Shown: positions 25,634 to 33,819, counted from the stretch's first letter. The stretch: DNA of 64,000 nucleotides from Paenibacillus sp. FSL R5-0766 (GCF_037971845.1 NZ_CP150227.1:2666001-2730000), one strand, 5' to 3'. Notes: generated from the sequence alone by a model not told the origin. Translations and numbers: made by a program.

Positions 25634-26350
25634 TTGACCAGTGATTTAGTATTCCTTTTTGGCGTTTTTGGTGCAGGATTGTTATCGTTTTTTGCGCCAT
25701 GTATTCTGCCGCTGATCCCGGTATACGTGTCTTATCTATCCGGAAGTATGGTCAACGGTACGAATCAGCAGCAGTCTGATACCAATGCGGTTCAGTTGCG
25801 GTCTACACTTGTTTTGCGGACATTTTTATTTGTTCTTGGGCTGTCCCTGGTATTTGTATTACTTGGTTTTGGTTCCGGCATCGTTGGTAATATGATCTCA
25901 AGTCCTGTGTTTATTGCTATCTGCGGAGCAATCGTGGTGCTTTTTGGGATTTATCAAACCGGGTTGATCCGACTATCCTGGCTGGAACGGGAGAGAAAGC
26001 TGTCGAGTGATCAAGCCAAACGGGGAGGGTATGTCGGAGCGTTCCTGTTGGGTCTGACGTTTAGTTTTGGCTGGACGCCTTGTATCGGGCCTGTGCTGGC
26101 GGCTATTCTTGGTATCGCCGCAGGAGAAGGCTCTCCACTGTATGGTGGGTTTCTCATGTTCCTGTATACCCTTGGATTAGCGATTCCTTTTCTGATTCTG
26201 TCAGTTTTTTCGGAATATGTTATGAAGCGGATACGTCGTTTATACAGGTACATGGGCGTCATCAAAATAACTTCCGGCTGTATTCTTATTGTCATGGGAC
26301 TATTGTTAATGACAGACCGACTAAACAGCTTGGTGACCTGGTTTCAATAA
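25634..26350 (+). CDS. ccdA: CcdA-type thiol-disulfide transporter
   Basis: A 238-residue membrane protein with six predicted membrane segments, the family that carries electrons from cytoplasmic thioredoxin to extracytoplasmic thiol proteins. Its two redox cysteines are C23 in FFAPCILPLIPVYVSYLSG and C150 in GWTPCIGPVLAAILG, in the positions conserved in CcdA/DsbD. TTG 25634 is chosen because AGGTGGTGA, close to the SD consensus, ends 7 bases upstream; in-frame GTGs at 25622 and 25625 lie inside that SD. It should feed electrons to the TlpA-like lipoprotein encoded next, and through it to MsrAB. Confidence 0.92.
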   Translation: MTSDLVFLFGVFGAGLLSFFAPCILPLIPVYVSYLSGSMVNGTNQQQSDTNAVQLRSTLVLRTFLFVLGLSLVFVLLGFGSGIVGNMISSPVFIAICGAIVVLFGIYQTGLIRLSWLERERKLSSDQAKRGGYVGAFLLGLTFSFGWTPCIGPVLAAILGIAAGEGSPLYGGFLMFLYTLGLAIPFLILSVFSEYVMKRIRRLYRYMGVIKITSGCILIVMGLLLMTDRLNSLVTWFQ

Positions 26351-26368
26351 TCATTGGAGGAATTTGGT

Positions 26369-26950
26369 ATGAAGATGGCACGGAAATGGATGGTATCTGT
26401 AATCGTATTTGCTGGAGTCCTGTTGATCTTGAGCGCATGTGGATCACAGCAAACTGAATCAAAACAAATGGGGTCTTCATCAACCCCGACATCAACATCC
26501 GATATGAGTTTGTCAACCATGATGAACAAGGGCGAGACGGCTCCTGAATTTTCATTGCGTGATCTGAAAGGAAACACGGTTGGACTTTCTGATGTTCAAG
26601 GCAAGAAAGTGTATGTGAAATACTGGGCTTCCTGGTGTTCCATCTGCCTTGCGGGTTTGGAAGACCTGAACAATCTAGCTGGTCAAGACAATGATTTTCA
26701 AGTCATTACGATTGTGACGCCAGACTACAAAGGGGAGAAATCCTCCCAAGCGTTTACCGAATGGTTTGACCAACAGCCGTATGATAACATAACTGTTCTT
26801 TTGGATGAGAAAGGTGTATGGGCCAAGGAATTTGGCGTAAGAGCGTATCCTAGTTCCTTTTATATTGGCTCTGATGGTATTTTAACGAAATCGCAGCCAG
26901 GGCATGCATCCAATGAACAGATCATGGAATCATTACAAGAGATTTTGTGA
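26369..26950 (+). CDS. TlpA/Etrx-like thioredoxin-fold lipoprotein
   Basis: A 193-residue lipoprotein (lipobox ILSAC) on the outer face of the membrane. The thioredoxin fold contains [15 protein letters not shown] with a CxxC at C90/C93, preceded by [29 protein letters not shown], an AhpC/TSA-Redoxin type start, and ends with the cis-Pro block [12 protein letters not shown]. In Streptococcus pneumoniae the homologous Etrx proteins receive electrons from CcdA and reduce surface MsrAB; the gene order here is the same. ATG 26369 has TTGGAGG upstream; the ORF from 26354 would start within that SD. Confidence 0.92.
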   Translation: MKMARKWMVSVIVFAGVLLILSACGSQQTESKQMGSSSTPTSTSDMSLSTMMNKGETAPEFSLRDLKGNTVGLSDVQGKKVYVKYWASWCSICLAGLEDLNNLAGQDNDFQVITIVTPDYKGEKSSQAFTEWFDQQPYDNITVLLDEKGVWAKEFGVRAYPSSFYIGSDGILTKSQPGHASNEQIMESLQEIL

Positions 26951-26966
26951 GAAGGGAGGAAGTGTC

Positions 26967-28055
26967 ATGAAAAGGACGCTGCTCGGCTTGTGCCTCCTTG
27001 TTATAGCGATAGTTGTGTCTGCTTGTGGAAACAGGGCTGAGAGTCATTCATCTTCATCTACGATATCCACTCAACCTGTCAAGGCATCGAGTGTCTCCGA
27101 GGAAAACCTGAGTAACCTGTACTTGGCAGGAGGCTGTTTCTGGGGTGTGGAGGCTTATATGGCTCGTATTCCAGGGGTTCAGGATGTGACTTCCGGTTAT
27201 GCCAACGGTGAAGGAGAGAATCCAACCTATGAGGAGGTTATTCGCGGGGACCGGGGGTTTGCGGAGGCTGTTCATGTAAAATATGATCCGCAGCAAGTAT
27301 CTTTGCAGAAATTGCTTGAATCTTATTTTCGAGTTATTGATCCTACCAGCTTGAATAAGCAGGGCAATGATCGTGGCGTTCAGTATCGGACTGGCATATA
27401 TTATACGTTGCCTGAAGATGCCAAAATCATTGAGCAGGCTGTAGCGGTAGAGCAAGAAAAATATGACCAACCCATTGTAACGGAAGTGATGCCTCTGCAG
27501 AATTATTATTTGGCGGAGGAGTACCATCAGGATTATTTGGAAAAAAATCCGAACGGATATTGTCACATTGATATGACTGTCCTGGATGACCTGGAGATTG
27601 GAATTGATCCCGCTCAATATCCACGTCCAACAGATGAACAATTAAAGGAACGATTAACAGACGAACAGTATGCGGTCACGGTAAACAATGATACGGAGCA
27701 TGCGTTCAGTAACGAATACTGGGATAATGAGGAGCCCGGTCTGTATGTGGATATTGCAACGGGAGAGCCGTTATTCACCAGCCGGGATAAGTATGATTCC
27801 GGTTGCGGGTGGCCAAGTTTTACAAAACCGATTGTACCTGAGGTTGTGACCTATACAACCGATACGAGCTTTGGGATGGATCGCACGGAGGTACGAAGCC
27901 GGGCAGGTGACATCCACCTCGGTCATGTGTTCGATGATGGTCCCAAAGATCGCGGCGGCAAACGTTACTGCATTAACAGTTCATCGATCCGGTTTATTCC
28001 GTTAGACAAGATGGAGGAAGAACGATACGGGTATTTATTGTCTTTTGTCGAGTAG
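26967..28055 (+). CDS. msrAB: Membrane-anchored MsrA-MsrB methionine sulfoxide reductase fusion
   Basis: A 362-residue lipoprotein (lipobox VVSAC) repairing both methionine sulfoxide stereoisomers outside the membrane. MsrA domain ~50-205: catalytic C57 in [21 protein letters not shown], recycling cysteine C199 in YCHIDM. MsrB domain ~220-362: [12 protein letters not shown] (C280), [17 protein letters not shown] and catalytic C335 in [11 protein letters not shown]. The zinc-binding CxxC pairs found in many MsrB proteins are absent. The gene ends the operon behind ccdA and the thioredoxin lipoprotein, which would supply its electrons. SD GGGAGG precedes ATG 26967. Confidence 0.95.
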   Translation: MKRTLLGLCLLVIAIVVSACGNRAESHSSSSTISTQPVKASSVSEENLSNLYLAGGCFWGVEAYMARIPGVQDVTSGYANGEGENPTYEEVIRGDRGFAEAVHVKYDPQQVSLQKLLESYFRVIDPTSLNKQGNDRGVQYRTGIYYTLPEDAKIIEQAVAVEQEKYDQPIVTEVMPLQNYYLAEEYHQDYLEKNPNGYCHIDMTVLDDLEIGIDPAQYPRPTDEQLKERLTDEQYAVTVNNDTEHAFSNEYWDNEEPGLYVDIATGEPLFTSRDKYDSGCGWPSFTKPIVPEVVTYTTDTSFGMDRTEVRSRAGDIHLGHVFDDGPKDRGGKRYCINSSSIRFIPLDKMEEERYGYLLSFVE

Positions 28056-28102
28056 AGAAGGGCAGCTGACTTTATCAAAAGATTTTAAGGCCATAATTTT
28101 AG

Positions 28103-28146
28103 AACGGTTGAGATCTCTCTATGAGGGATTTCGACCGTTTTTTATT
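28103..28146 (+). terminator. Terminator of the Met-rich/MsrAB operon
   Basis: A hairpin with arms AACGGT... and ...ACCGTT plus an inner stem is followed by six T, about 50 bases after the msrAB stop. Confidence 0.85.
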
Positions 28147-28176
28147 TTGCGGCATCTCACAAAAACGGAGGTAGGC

Positions 28177-28225
28177 TTCAAAGATGGTTCCATCATTGTT
28201 ATAATTGATAATCATTATCAATTAT
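28177..28225 (+). promoter_or_regulatory. Promoter with Fur box upstream of the AraC regulator gene
   Basis: TTCAAA (28177-28182), a 17-bp spacer and TATAAT (28200-28205). A perfect 25-bp palindrome around C28213 (28201-28225) contains TGATAATCATTATCA, an exact match to the Fur 7-1-7 consensus. Binding here would block the -10 and the start site, giving iron-repressed expression. Confidence 0.85.
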
Positions 28226-28291
28226 GGGTAGGCTTTTAGTCACAATGCCAAGGTATTGTGTGTGTTGGATCGCTCAGGAGAGGGAGTTTAT

Positions 28292-30202
28292 ATGGGAATT
28301 CAGAATGACATCAAGCTGTGGGATCAGGTACAGGTTCGCGTGCTTGATGTGCGTCTTATATCACTCGCAACACACGAGTTCATACGCAATTATGTGTTAC
28401 CGACCAGTGCATTTGTGTATGTTCAAGGCAGGAGTCAGGTCTGGCTGGATGAAGAGGTATGGACTACAAACCAGTTCTTGCTACTGCATGGAGGAAAAGG
28501 AAGACATCTGACACTTGAAGCGTCAGGGGTTACGGAGGTACATCTTATTTTGTACAAATCAACCTTGCCCTCCAACGTGCTTGTGGAGTATCGAATGATG
28601 TTGAACCAGCGTAATCCGTTTGAAGAGTCCTGGGCGACAGTGCCGGATCATACACTTGAGTTGCGTGAGCTTGTGCGGAATATACATGAATGCTGGTCAG
28701 GGCAGGAGCGTGTGGGCAAAATTCAGGTCAAAGTGTATTTCTTTCAACTGGTAGAGCTTGTCTTGTTACAGCGGAGTCGCATGTACAACGAAGTTCAACA
28801 GCCTTCGCTTACCGATCAGGTTTTGCGATATATCAAAGCTCATTACCGGGAATCCATCTCACTTGATTTGCTTGCCCAGTCCTTGAGTTACAGTCCGCAA
28901 TATGTATCACGCAAATTCAAGGAACAGACGGGATGTACACCTACAGAATATGTGATTCGGTTACGAATGGGTGAGGCAAGGAGTCTGCTTGCGTCCACAG
29001 AAGCTTCATTACAGGAGGTTGCTGCGTATGTGGGTTATATGGACCCGTTTTATTTCAATCGCATATTCAAAAAAGAGACTGGTATAACACCGGGGCAATA
29101 TCGGTTGAAGCAGCGGGAAAACTCGAAATCAGTTTCAAAAAGTACATTAAATGCAACAAATGAATCCATTGTAACAGGAGGGGATGAACGTTATCCTTTA
29201 ATTGATGATGATAATCATTATCAATATAAGGGAGATGAGGAAATCAACATGTTTAACCATTTTAAATCAGCGATTATGTCGCTTGCGCTTGTACTCACAT
29301 TAAGTGCTTGTGGAACAGCCCAGCAGGGGGCAGAAACATCCGAAGTTGCTGCTGAACCCGAACAACCGGCAGTCGTGGAAACCCAAATGGTAAATACGAC
29401 CTTTGGTGAGGTAGAGATTCCTGCACATCCCGAGCGAGTTGCTGCCATAGATTATCTGGGAACGGTGCTTGCTCTTGGTGTCAAACCGATTGGTGGAGGC
29501 CAATTTCTGATGAACAGTCCTTATCTGGAAGGTCACATGGATGGTCTTGAAACGATAGGGGATTCCGTTGAACAATTGATGGAGCTGGAACCTGATCTCA
29601 TTATTACATTGAATCCGGACAAGGCCGCTTATGAGAAATACAGCAAGATTGCTCCAACCGTTTCGATCGCATCCATCACATTTCAGACACTGAAGGATGA
29701 AGTGAACTATTTCGGTAAAGTCCTTGGCAAAGAAGCGGAAGCAGAGAAGTGGCTGTCTGATTTTGATGAGGAGGTTGCCAAAATCAAACAGGAGGTGCAG
29801 AGCGTTGTTCCAGCTGATGCTACATTCTCCGTTATGCAGGAATATGATCGCCAAGTGTTCATTTTTGGCAATCAGTCGGGCCGAGGAGGACGTAACATCT
29901 ATGAATTGCTTGGATTGCAAGCACCAAAGAACATTCCATCCGAGTTGATGCAGGGCGCTTATCATGAATTCTCCATAGAACTGCTCTCCAAATACGCTGG
30001 AGATTACATTGTGCTGACCAGCAACTCTCAACTGAAAGAGCTTCAGGCAGATCCGATCTGGGGTTCATTGCCTGCAATCAAAAATGGAAAAGTGTACATA
30101 TGGACGGAAGAGCAATCCTGGTTCCGTGATCCGATCGCCTTGTTGAAACAGACACAGGATCTGGCTGAATGGATTATTGGACTTAATACACCGTCTAAGT
30201 AA
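28292..30202 (+). CDS. AraC-type iron-uptake regulator read through into a siderophore-binding lipoprotein (single 636-codon ORF)
   Basis: Residues 1-~165 form an N-terminal sensor region; ~170-275 the AraC double HTH (LDLLAQSLSYSPQYVSRKFKEQTGCTPTEYV; LQEVAAYVGYMDPFYFNRIFKKETGITPGQYR). No stop follows. The frame passes through 44 linker codons that contain a Fur box and an SD, then a full lipoprotein gene (ATG 29249) with membrane-lipid signal. Btr/YbbB of B. subtilis is an AraC protein with a binding-protein domain used to sense bacillibactin, so a fused sensor has precedent, but an internal signal peptide does not fit a cytoplasmic regulator. Most likely two products arise, the second from its own start. 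SD AGGAGAGGGA, start 28292. Confidence 0.8.
   Translation: MGIQNDIKLWDQVQVRVLDVRLISLATHEFIRNYVLPTSAFVYVQGRSQVWLDEEVWTTNQFLLLHGGKGRHLTLEASGVTEVHLILYKSTLPSNVLVEYRMMLNQRNPFEESWATVPDHTLELRELVRNIHECWSGQERVGKIQVKVYFFQLVELVLLQRSRMYNEVQQPSLTDQVLRYIKAHYRESISLDLLAQSLSYSPQYVSRKFKEQTGCTPTEYVIRLRMGEARSLLASTEASLQEVAAYVGYMDPFYFNRIFKKETGITPGQYRLKQRENSKSVSKSTLNATNESIVTGGDERYPLIDDDNHYQYKGDEEINMFNHFKSAIMSLALVLTLSACGTAQQGAETSEVAAEPEQPAVVETQMVNTTFGEVEIPAHPERVAAIDYLGTVLALGVKPIGGGQFLMNSPYLEGHMDGLETIGDSVEQLMELEPDLIITLNPDKAAYEKYSKIAPTVSIASITFQTLKDEVNYFGKVLGKEAEAEKWLSDFDEEVAKIKQEVQSVVPADATFSVMQEYDRQVFIFGNQSGRGGRNIYELLGLQAPKNIPSELMQGAYHEFSIELLSKYAGDYIVLTSNSQLKELQADPIWGSLPAIKNGKVYIWTEEQSWFRDPIALLKQTQDLAEWIIGLNTPSK
29202..29230 (+). 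promoter_or_regulatory. Internal Fur box with possible promoter, before the binding lipoprotein
   Basis: TGATAATCATTATCA (29209-29223) matches the Fur consensus exactly. It sits between TTGATG (29202-29207) and TATAAG (29225-29230), a 17-bp spacing, though transcripts from that -10 would begin very close to the SD. The site lies inside the reading frame of the AraC protein. Confidence 0.75.
29249..30202 (+). CDS. Iron-siderophore ABC transporter binding lipoprotein (internal start)
   Basis: A 317-residue product from ATG 29249, in the same frame as the AraC protein. It has its own SD (GATGAGG, 8 bases upstream) and a textbook lipoprotein signal with lipobox LTLSAC (C21). The body is a helical-backbone FecB/FeuA-like binding protein (HPERVAAIDYLGTVLALGVKPIGG; ELEPDLIITLNPDKAAYEKYSKIAPTVSI; NIYELLGLQAPKNI). 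It would hold ferric siderophore at the surface for a permease encoded elsewhere. The Fur box just upstream supports iron-regulated separate expression. Confidence 0.85.
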   Translation: MFNHFKSAIMSLALVLTLSACGTAQQGAETSEVAAEPEQPAVVETQMVNTTFGEVEIPAHPERVAAIDYLGTVLALGVKPIGGGQFLMNSPYLEGHMDGLETIGDSVEQLMELEPDLIITLNPDKAAYEKYSKIAPTVSIASITFQTLKDEVNYFGKVLGKEAEAEKWLSDFDEEVAKIKQEVQSVVPADATFSVMQEYDRQVFIFGNQSGRGGRNIYELLGLQAPKNIPSELMQGAYHEFSIELLSKYAGDYIVLTSNSQLKELQADPIWGSLPAIKNGKVYIWTEEQSWFRDPIALLKQTQDLAEWIIGLNTPSK

Positions 30203-30212
30203 GGAACTTCAG

Positions 30213-30252
30213 AAAAACCGTGCCGCCCAGTTTGCTGAGCAGCACGGTTTTC
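30213..30252 (+). terminator. Terminator of the AraC/binding lipoprotein locus
   Basis: A perfect 10-bp stem AAAACCGTGC/GCACGGTTTT with an 18-base loop and T-rich tail, 10 bases after the stop. Confidence 0.88.
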
Positions 30253-30335
30253 ATATTTTTATGTAGGACTGAACAGTAGAGGGGATTAACTGCCTGTAGG
30301 GAGATGAAATAACAGTGTGATTACCGTATAAGAGT

Positions 30336-31007
30336 TTATTCGCTCTTTGGTTCGTTCTGAATTTCTTGCAGATCCTTCAGCTGGAGTGTAAGGTCATTCT
30401 CGGGGTTGGCGCTCACAATGACTTCTGACTTTGTTTGTTGCTGACCTGGCTGGTTCGACTTGGCGGCAGATTTGATCACGTAGAGACTTTGAACGGAGTT
30501 GAGCAGGCTGGCTGGGGTGTCTTCATACGTTTCCAGGAAGAGTACATAGTCTTTGGTAGGAATCAGCTTGAGGTTGTCATCATTAATAATCTCGGTGTTG
30601 CCTAGTTGTCCGCCAAGTTGCTTCACTTCAAGTTTTTCCCCGGCAGTGTAACTGCCCTTATAGGATTCAGCGATCTGAATCGTGTGGATCGTATAGATTT
30701 TGTCAAAAGAAGATGGCTCTCCGCCCGGATCGGACGCGGGGTTTAACTCGTTCTCATTGGCAGCATCAGTAACTTGTACAATATCGTTTAAAGCTTCCAC
30801 ACGAGTCTCAACAACACTGCCTTTCACAATGGTATTTGCTCTCTCGGACAGGTCGCCAATGCTGGCATAACTCGGGTAATCTTCAGAAGCAATAATGGTC
30901 ATGGGTGCATCGGATGGGGACGCGGTAGGTGTGACAGAAGAACATCCAACAGCAGATAAAATGAAAATGGAAGAAAGAAGCAGCGTTAATACTCGATTTT
31001 TGTTCAT
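30336..31007 (-). CDS. Lipoprotein of unknown function (223 aa)
   Basis: No family recognised with certainty. Lipoprotein signal with lipobox LSAVGC (C22), then a Ser/Thr/Pro-rich spacer and a globular region (IGDLSERANTIVKGSVVETRVEAL; IYTIHTIQIAESYKGSYTAGEKLEVKQLGGQLG; KDYVLFLETYEDTPASLLNSVQSLYVI). The pattern of secondary structure suggests a small beta-rich surface domain. It lies 43 bases downstream of the matrixin-like gene on the same strand with SD AGGAGG, so the two are probably co-expressed; it might be a partner or immunity-type protein, which is speculation. Confidence 0.75.
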   Translation of the reverse strand: MNKNRVLTLLLSSIFILSAVGCSSVTPTASPSDAPMTIIASEDYPSYASIGDLSERANTIVKGSVVETRVEALNDIVQVTDAANENELNPASDPGGEPSSFDKIYTIHTIQIAESYKGSYTAGEKLEVKQLGGQLGNTEIINDDNLKLIPTKDYVLFLETYEDTPASLLNSVQSLYVIKSAAKSNQPGQQQTKSEVIVSANPENDLTLQLKDLQEIQNEPKSE

Positions 31008-31050
31008 GGATAGGAATCCTCCTTGGATTTTGGGATAAGTTCGTAGCAGA

Positions 31051-31572
31051 TTAGTACTTGGATCTTACGTTATTGATATCAAAAGTTTGGGGTTGGGTCA
31101 TGGAATTGCGGTTGCGGGAGTAAGACATAATGGAAGGACTGCTTGTTGTTGGGTTGTCACCGAGCCATATGGAGTGCCCGAGTTCGTGGACAAATACGCT
31201 TTGAATGAAGTTGGATAAGTTGGTTGCGTCAGGGGTGATCGTGGATGCATTGAGTTCGATGCGGAAGCTTACGACTTGACTGCCGGATACAGAGGCGTAG
31301 TTGACACCATATGCTGTATTATTGAAGTTTCCTGCGGTGATGGTGTTTGGGGAGTTACTTGTTTTGGTGAATTTAACTTTGGCACCTGCATTGTTCCAGT
31401 TGGTAAGGGAAGCGTCCATGGGAGTCTGCCATGCGGAGGCGTAATTATACGTACGAATGGGAATGGTGGTGCTGGGATAACCGTAGGTCAGAAAGGTTGC
31501 CGCATAGATGGTACTGCCAAACATCGCAATCGCTGAGAGCAACATGATGCTCATCAAAAACTTCCTTTTCAT
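31051..31572 (-). CDS. Small secreted matrixin-like zinc metalloprotease
   Basis: A 173-residue precursor with signal peptide 1-25 (cut after IYAA). The C-terminal half has the zinc site HELGHSIWLGD (H129, E130, H133, D139) and a following Met-turn IMSYSR (M149), the order of metzincins. The third ligand is Asp, as in snapalysin, and the Gly normally three residues after the second His is Trp (W136). The catalytic domain is short (~145 residues), near the lower limit of matrixins. ATG 31572 follows TTGGAGG on the - strand; a longer ORF from 31587 starts within that SD. Confidence 0.82.
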   Translation of the reverse strand: MKRKFLMSIMLLSAIAMFGSTIYAATFLTYGYPSTTIPIRTYNYASAWQTPMDASLTNWNNAGAKVKFTKTSNSPNTITAGNFNNTAYGVNYASVSGSQVVSFRIELNASTITPDATNLSNFIQSVFVHELGHSIWLGDNPTTSSPSIMSYSRNRNSMTQPQTFDINNVRSKY

Positions 31573-31800
31573 ACTTAAAACCTCCAATAAATGTATTTAA
31601 TTCTCTATTATAGTAACAAGTAATATTGGAGTTGAAATGAGTCCGAGGTCGTTGTTTTTGTTGTGAAAAACATGAAATATATCTTGATCAGACCCTAATG
31701 GTGTCAAAATAAGTCATTTTCTGTTCGATATGCATGCATAATTTCCCTAAAATTACAAACAATACGTTCAACTTCTCATAGGGAAAGGTAGTGCTTGAAC

Positions 31801-32478
31801 ATGTGCAACCGATTTTCATTGGCAGCCGATTTGGACGATGTCAGAGATCATTTCAAGATTCAGCGAGTGATGTATTATTACAAAAACCGATACAATATCA
31901 GCCCAACCCAGCATACGCCGATTATTTTGCATCAGGATGGTGAGCGTGTACTGGATGAGTTCCGGTGGGGGTTCATTCCATTCTGGGGTCGTGATGCAGT
32001 TAACGCAAATCTTATGACGGTACATGAGAATCCTTCCTATTACAAACTGGTAGAGACCAAGCGCTGCGTCATTCCCTGCAATGGATTATATTACTGGCGG
32101 CAAGAGGGCAAAAAAAGTTATGCAGTTCGTGTTGTCATGCCAGATCGCGGTCTGTTCGGCATTGCCGGGTTATACGAGGTGTGGAGAGATACACGGAAAG
32201 AGCCGCTTCGTACCTGCACGATGCTTATGACAGGCGCAAACATGGTTACACGCGAATTTGGCAGTAAAATGCCAGCCATTCTCTCCGAAGAAGAGATCAA
32301 CACCTGGCTTGACCCTGCCAATACACGGGTGACTCAGTTGTTACCGCTATTGAAATCGTATAACAGTACAGAGATGAATCTGTATCCTGTCACCCCAATG
32401 GTCGCCAACGATGAACACGATTGTTACGAATGCGTAGAAGAGATGGATCAGAAGCTGGCTTACGTTCGGAGTTTCTGA
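31801..32478 (+). CDS. Divergent SRAP-family protein (HMCES/YedK-like)
   Basis: A 225-residue member of the SOS-response-associated peptidase family, which crosslinks to abasic sites in single-stranded DNA through Cys2. Start ATG 31801 gives MCNRF, placing the essential Cys2 right. Family blocks are YNISPTQ, RWGFIPFWG, VNANLMTV and MPAILSEEE. Two residues expected in the active site are changed: the Glu of GFYEW is Tyr (GLYYW, Y98), and the His before RMP (HDRMPVIL) is missing (EFGSKMPAIL). Length fits the family. DNA crosslinking through Cys2 may remain, but the reversal or protease-like step should be affected. Confidence 0.85.
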   Translation: MCNRFSLAADLDDVRDHFKIQRVMYYYKNRYNISPTQHTPIILHQDGERVLDEFRWGFIPFWGRDAVNANLMTVHENPSYYKLVETKRCVIPCNGLYYWRQEGKKSYAVRVVMPDRGLFGIAGLYEVWRDTRKEPLRTCTMLMTGANMVTREFGSKMPAILSEEEINTWLDPANTRVTQLLPLLKSYNSTEMNLYPVTPMVANDEHDCYECVEEMDQKLAYVRSF

Positions 32479-32509
32479 ATATCCTTTGCATGATGTGAAG
32501 CAGATGAAG

Positions 32510-32548
32510 AGGGCTGAGAGTCTGGAGACACTCTGCCCTTTTTTTTTC
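32510..32548 (+). terminator. Terminator of the SRAP gene
   Basis: A stem of AGGGCTGAGAG with CTCTGCCCT (32510-32520 with 32531-32539) is followed by ten T. Confidence 0.88.
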
Positions 32549-32565
32549 TTTCAGAAAATGAAAAG

Positions 32566-32594
32566 TTGCAATTGCAATGAAACGTAACTATAAT
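32566..32594 (+). promoter_or_regulatory. Sigma-A promoter of the old-yellow-enzyme gene
   Basis: TTGCAA (32566-32571), a 17-bp spacer and TATAAT (32589-32594). The -35 lies in the palindrome TTGCAATTGCAA (32566-32577), which could be an operator. Confidence 0.7.
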
Positions 32595-32666
32595 CATTAC
32601 AGTAAGTGAACGCACATATTCATATATCTATTAAAAGAGATATTTATAATCAGGAGGGAACCACGA

Positions 32667-33797
32667 ATGAATCCAAAGTTTAACCAGATGTTTGAACAAG
32701 TTTCACTGCCGACTGGTATTACACTGAAAAACCGTATCGTGCTCGCTCCCATGACTCATATGTCCTCGAATGCTGATGGTACGATATCCGACGCTGAACT
32801 TGCTTATTATGCACGTCGCACCGGTGGTGCTGGCATGTCAATTACGGCTGTAGGGCATGTAACAGAGCATGGCATTGGTTTCCCGGCTCAGTTTGGCGTT
32901 TATGATGATCGCTTCATTCCTGGTCTGAAGAAACTGGCTGACACCATGAAACAACAGGGCTCCGTAGCCGTATTGCAAATTTTCCATGCGGGCCGTCTTA
33001 CGCCTGAACAAGCTGTACCTGCGGGTCAAGTAGTTGCTCCTAGTGCGGTTGCAAGTGAGCGTCCGGGATCTCCTGAACCAAGAGAGTTGACGGATGCCGA
33101 GATTACTTCGATTATCAAAGACTTTGGTGAAGCGACACGTCGTGCCATTGAAGCCGGATTTGATGGTGTTGAGATTCACGGTGCTAATGGTTATATGATC
33201 CAGCAATTCTTCTCCCCGCATTCCAACCGGCGTGAAGATCGTTGGGGCGGAAGTGTAGAGAAACGTCTGACATTCCCACTTGCTGTAGTGGATGAGATTC
33301 AGAAAGTGGTTGCCGAACATACCAAACTGCCGTTCATCATTGGTTACCGTTTCTCTCCGGAAGAACCGGAAACACCGGGACTCACAATGGAAGATACGTA
33401 TGCACTGGTGGATGCGCTGAAAGATAAAAACCTGGATTACCTGCACGTTTCCCTAAACGAATTCTGGTCCAAACCAAGACGTGGCGAAGCAGATACGCGT
33501 TCGAGAATGGAATTCATTCTGGATCGTGTGAACGGTAAACTGCCTGTTATTGGCGTAGGTTCAATTCATACGGCTGATCAGGCCGCTGAGGCGCTTCAAA
33601 CGGGAGTACCTCTGCTTGCCATTGGACGTGAGCTGATTATTGAACCGGATTGGGTTGAGAAAATCGAGAGTGGACGGGAAGAAGATATTGAGACGATTCT
33701 GATCAAATCGGATCAGGAACGTCTGGTTATCCCTGACGGGTTGTGGAATGCAATCATCCACACACCGGGCTGGTTCCCTATGGCAGAAGATAAATAA
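32667..33797 (+). CDS. Old yellow enzyme-like NADH:flavin oxidoreductase
   Basis: A 376-residue FMN TIM-barrel enzyme. N-terminal block LPTGITLKNRIVLAPMTHMSSNADGTISDAELAYYARR, FMN/substrate block FDGVEIHGANGYMIQQFFSPHSNRREDRWGGSVEKR and C-terminal phosphate site VIGVGSIHTADQAAEAL are all typical of the YqjM/2,4-dienoyl-CoA reductase branch without the extra FeS/FAD domains. Such enzymes reduce activated double bonds or other electrophiles with NAD(P)H in the cytoplasm. It has its own promoter and terminator. SD CAGGAGGG precedes the ATG. Confidence 0.92.
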   Translation: MNPKFNQMFEQVSLPTGITLKNRIVLAPMTHMSSNADGTISDAELAYYARRTGGAGMSITAVGHVTEHGIGFPAQFGVYDDRFIPGLKKLADTMKQQGSVAVLQIFHAGRLTPEQAVPAGQVVAPSAVASERPGSPEPRELTDAEITSIIKDFGEATRRAIEAGFDGVEIHGANGYMIQQFFSPHSNRREDRWGGSVEKRLTFPLAVVDEIQKVVAEHTKLPFIIGYRFSPEEPETPGLTMEDTYALVDALKDKNLDYLHVSLNEFWSKPRRGEADTRSRMEFILDRVNGKLPVIGVGSIHTADQAAEALQTGVPLLAIGRELIIEPDWVEKIESGREEDIETILIKSDQERLVIPDGLWNAIIHTPGWFPMAEDK

Positions 33798-33819
33798 GAT
33801 ACACTTCAGAACTGGAATG

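Noticed and set aside
28045..28239. Short + strand ORF after msrAB
   Set aside because: It crosses the operon terminator and ends in the Fur box and promoter; no SD.
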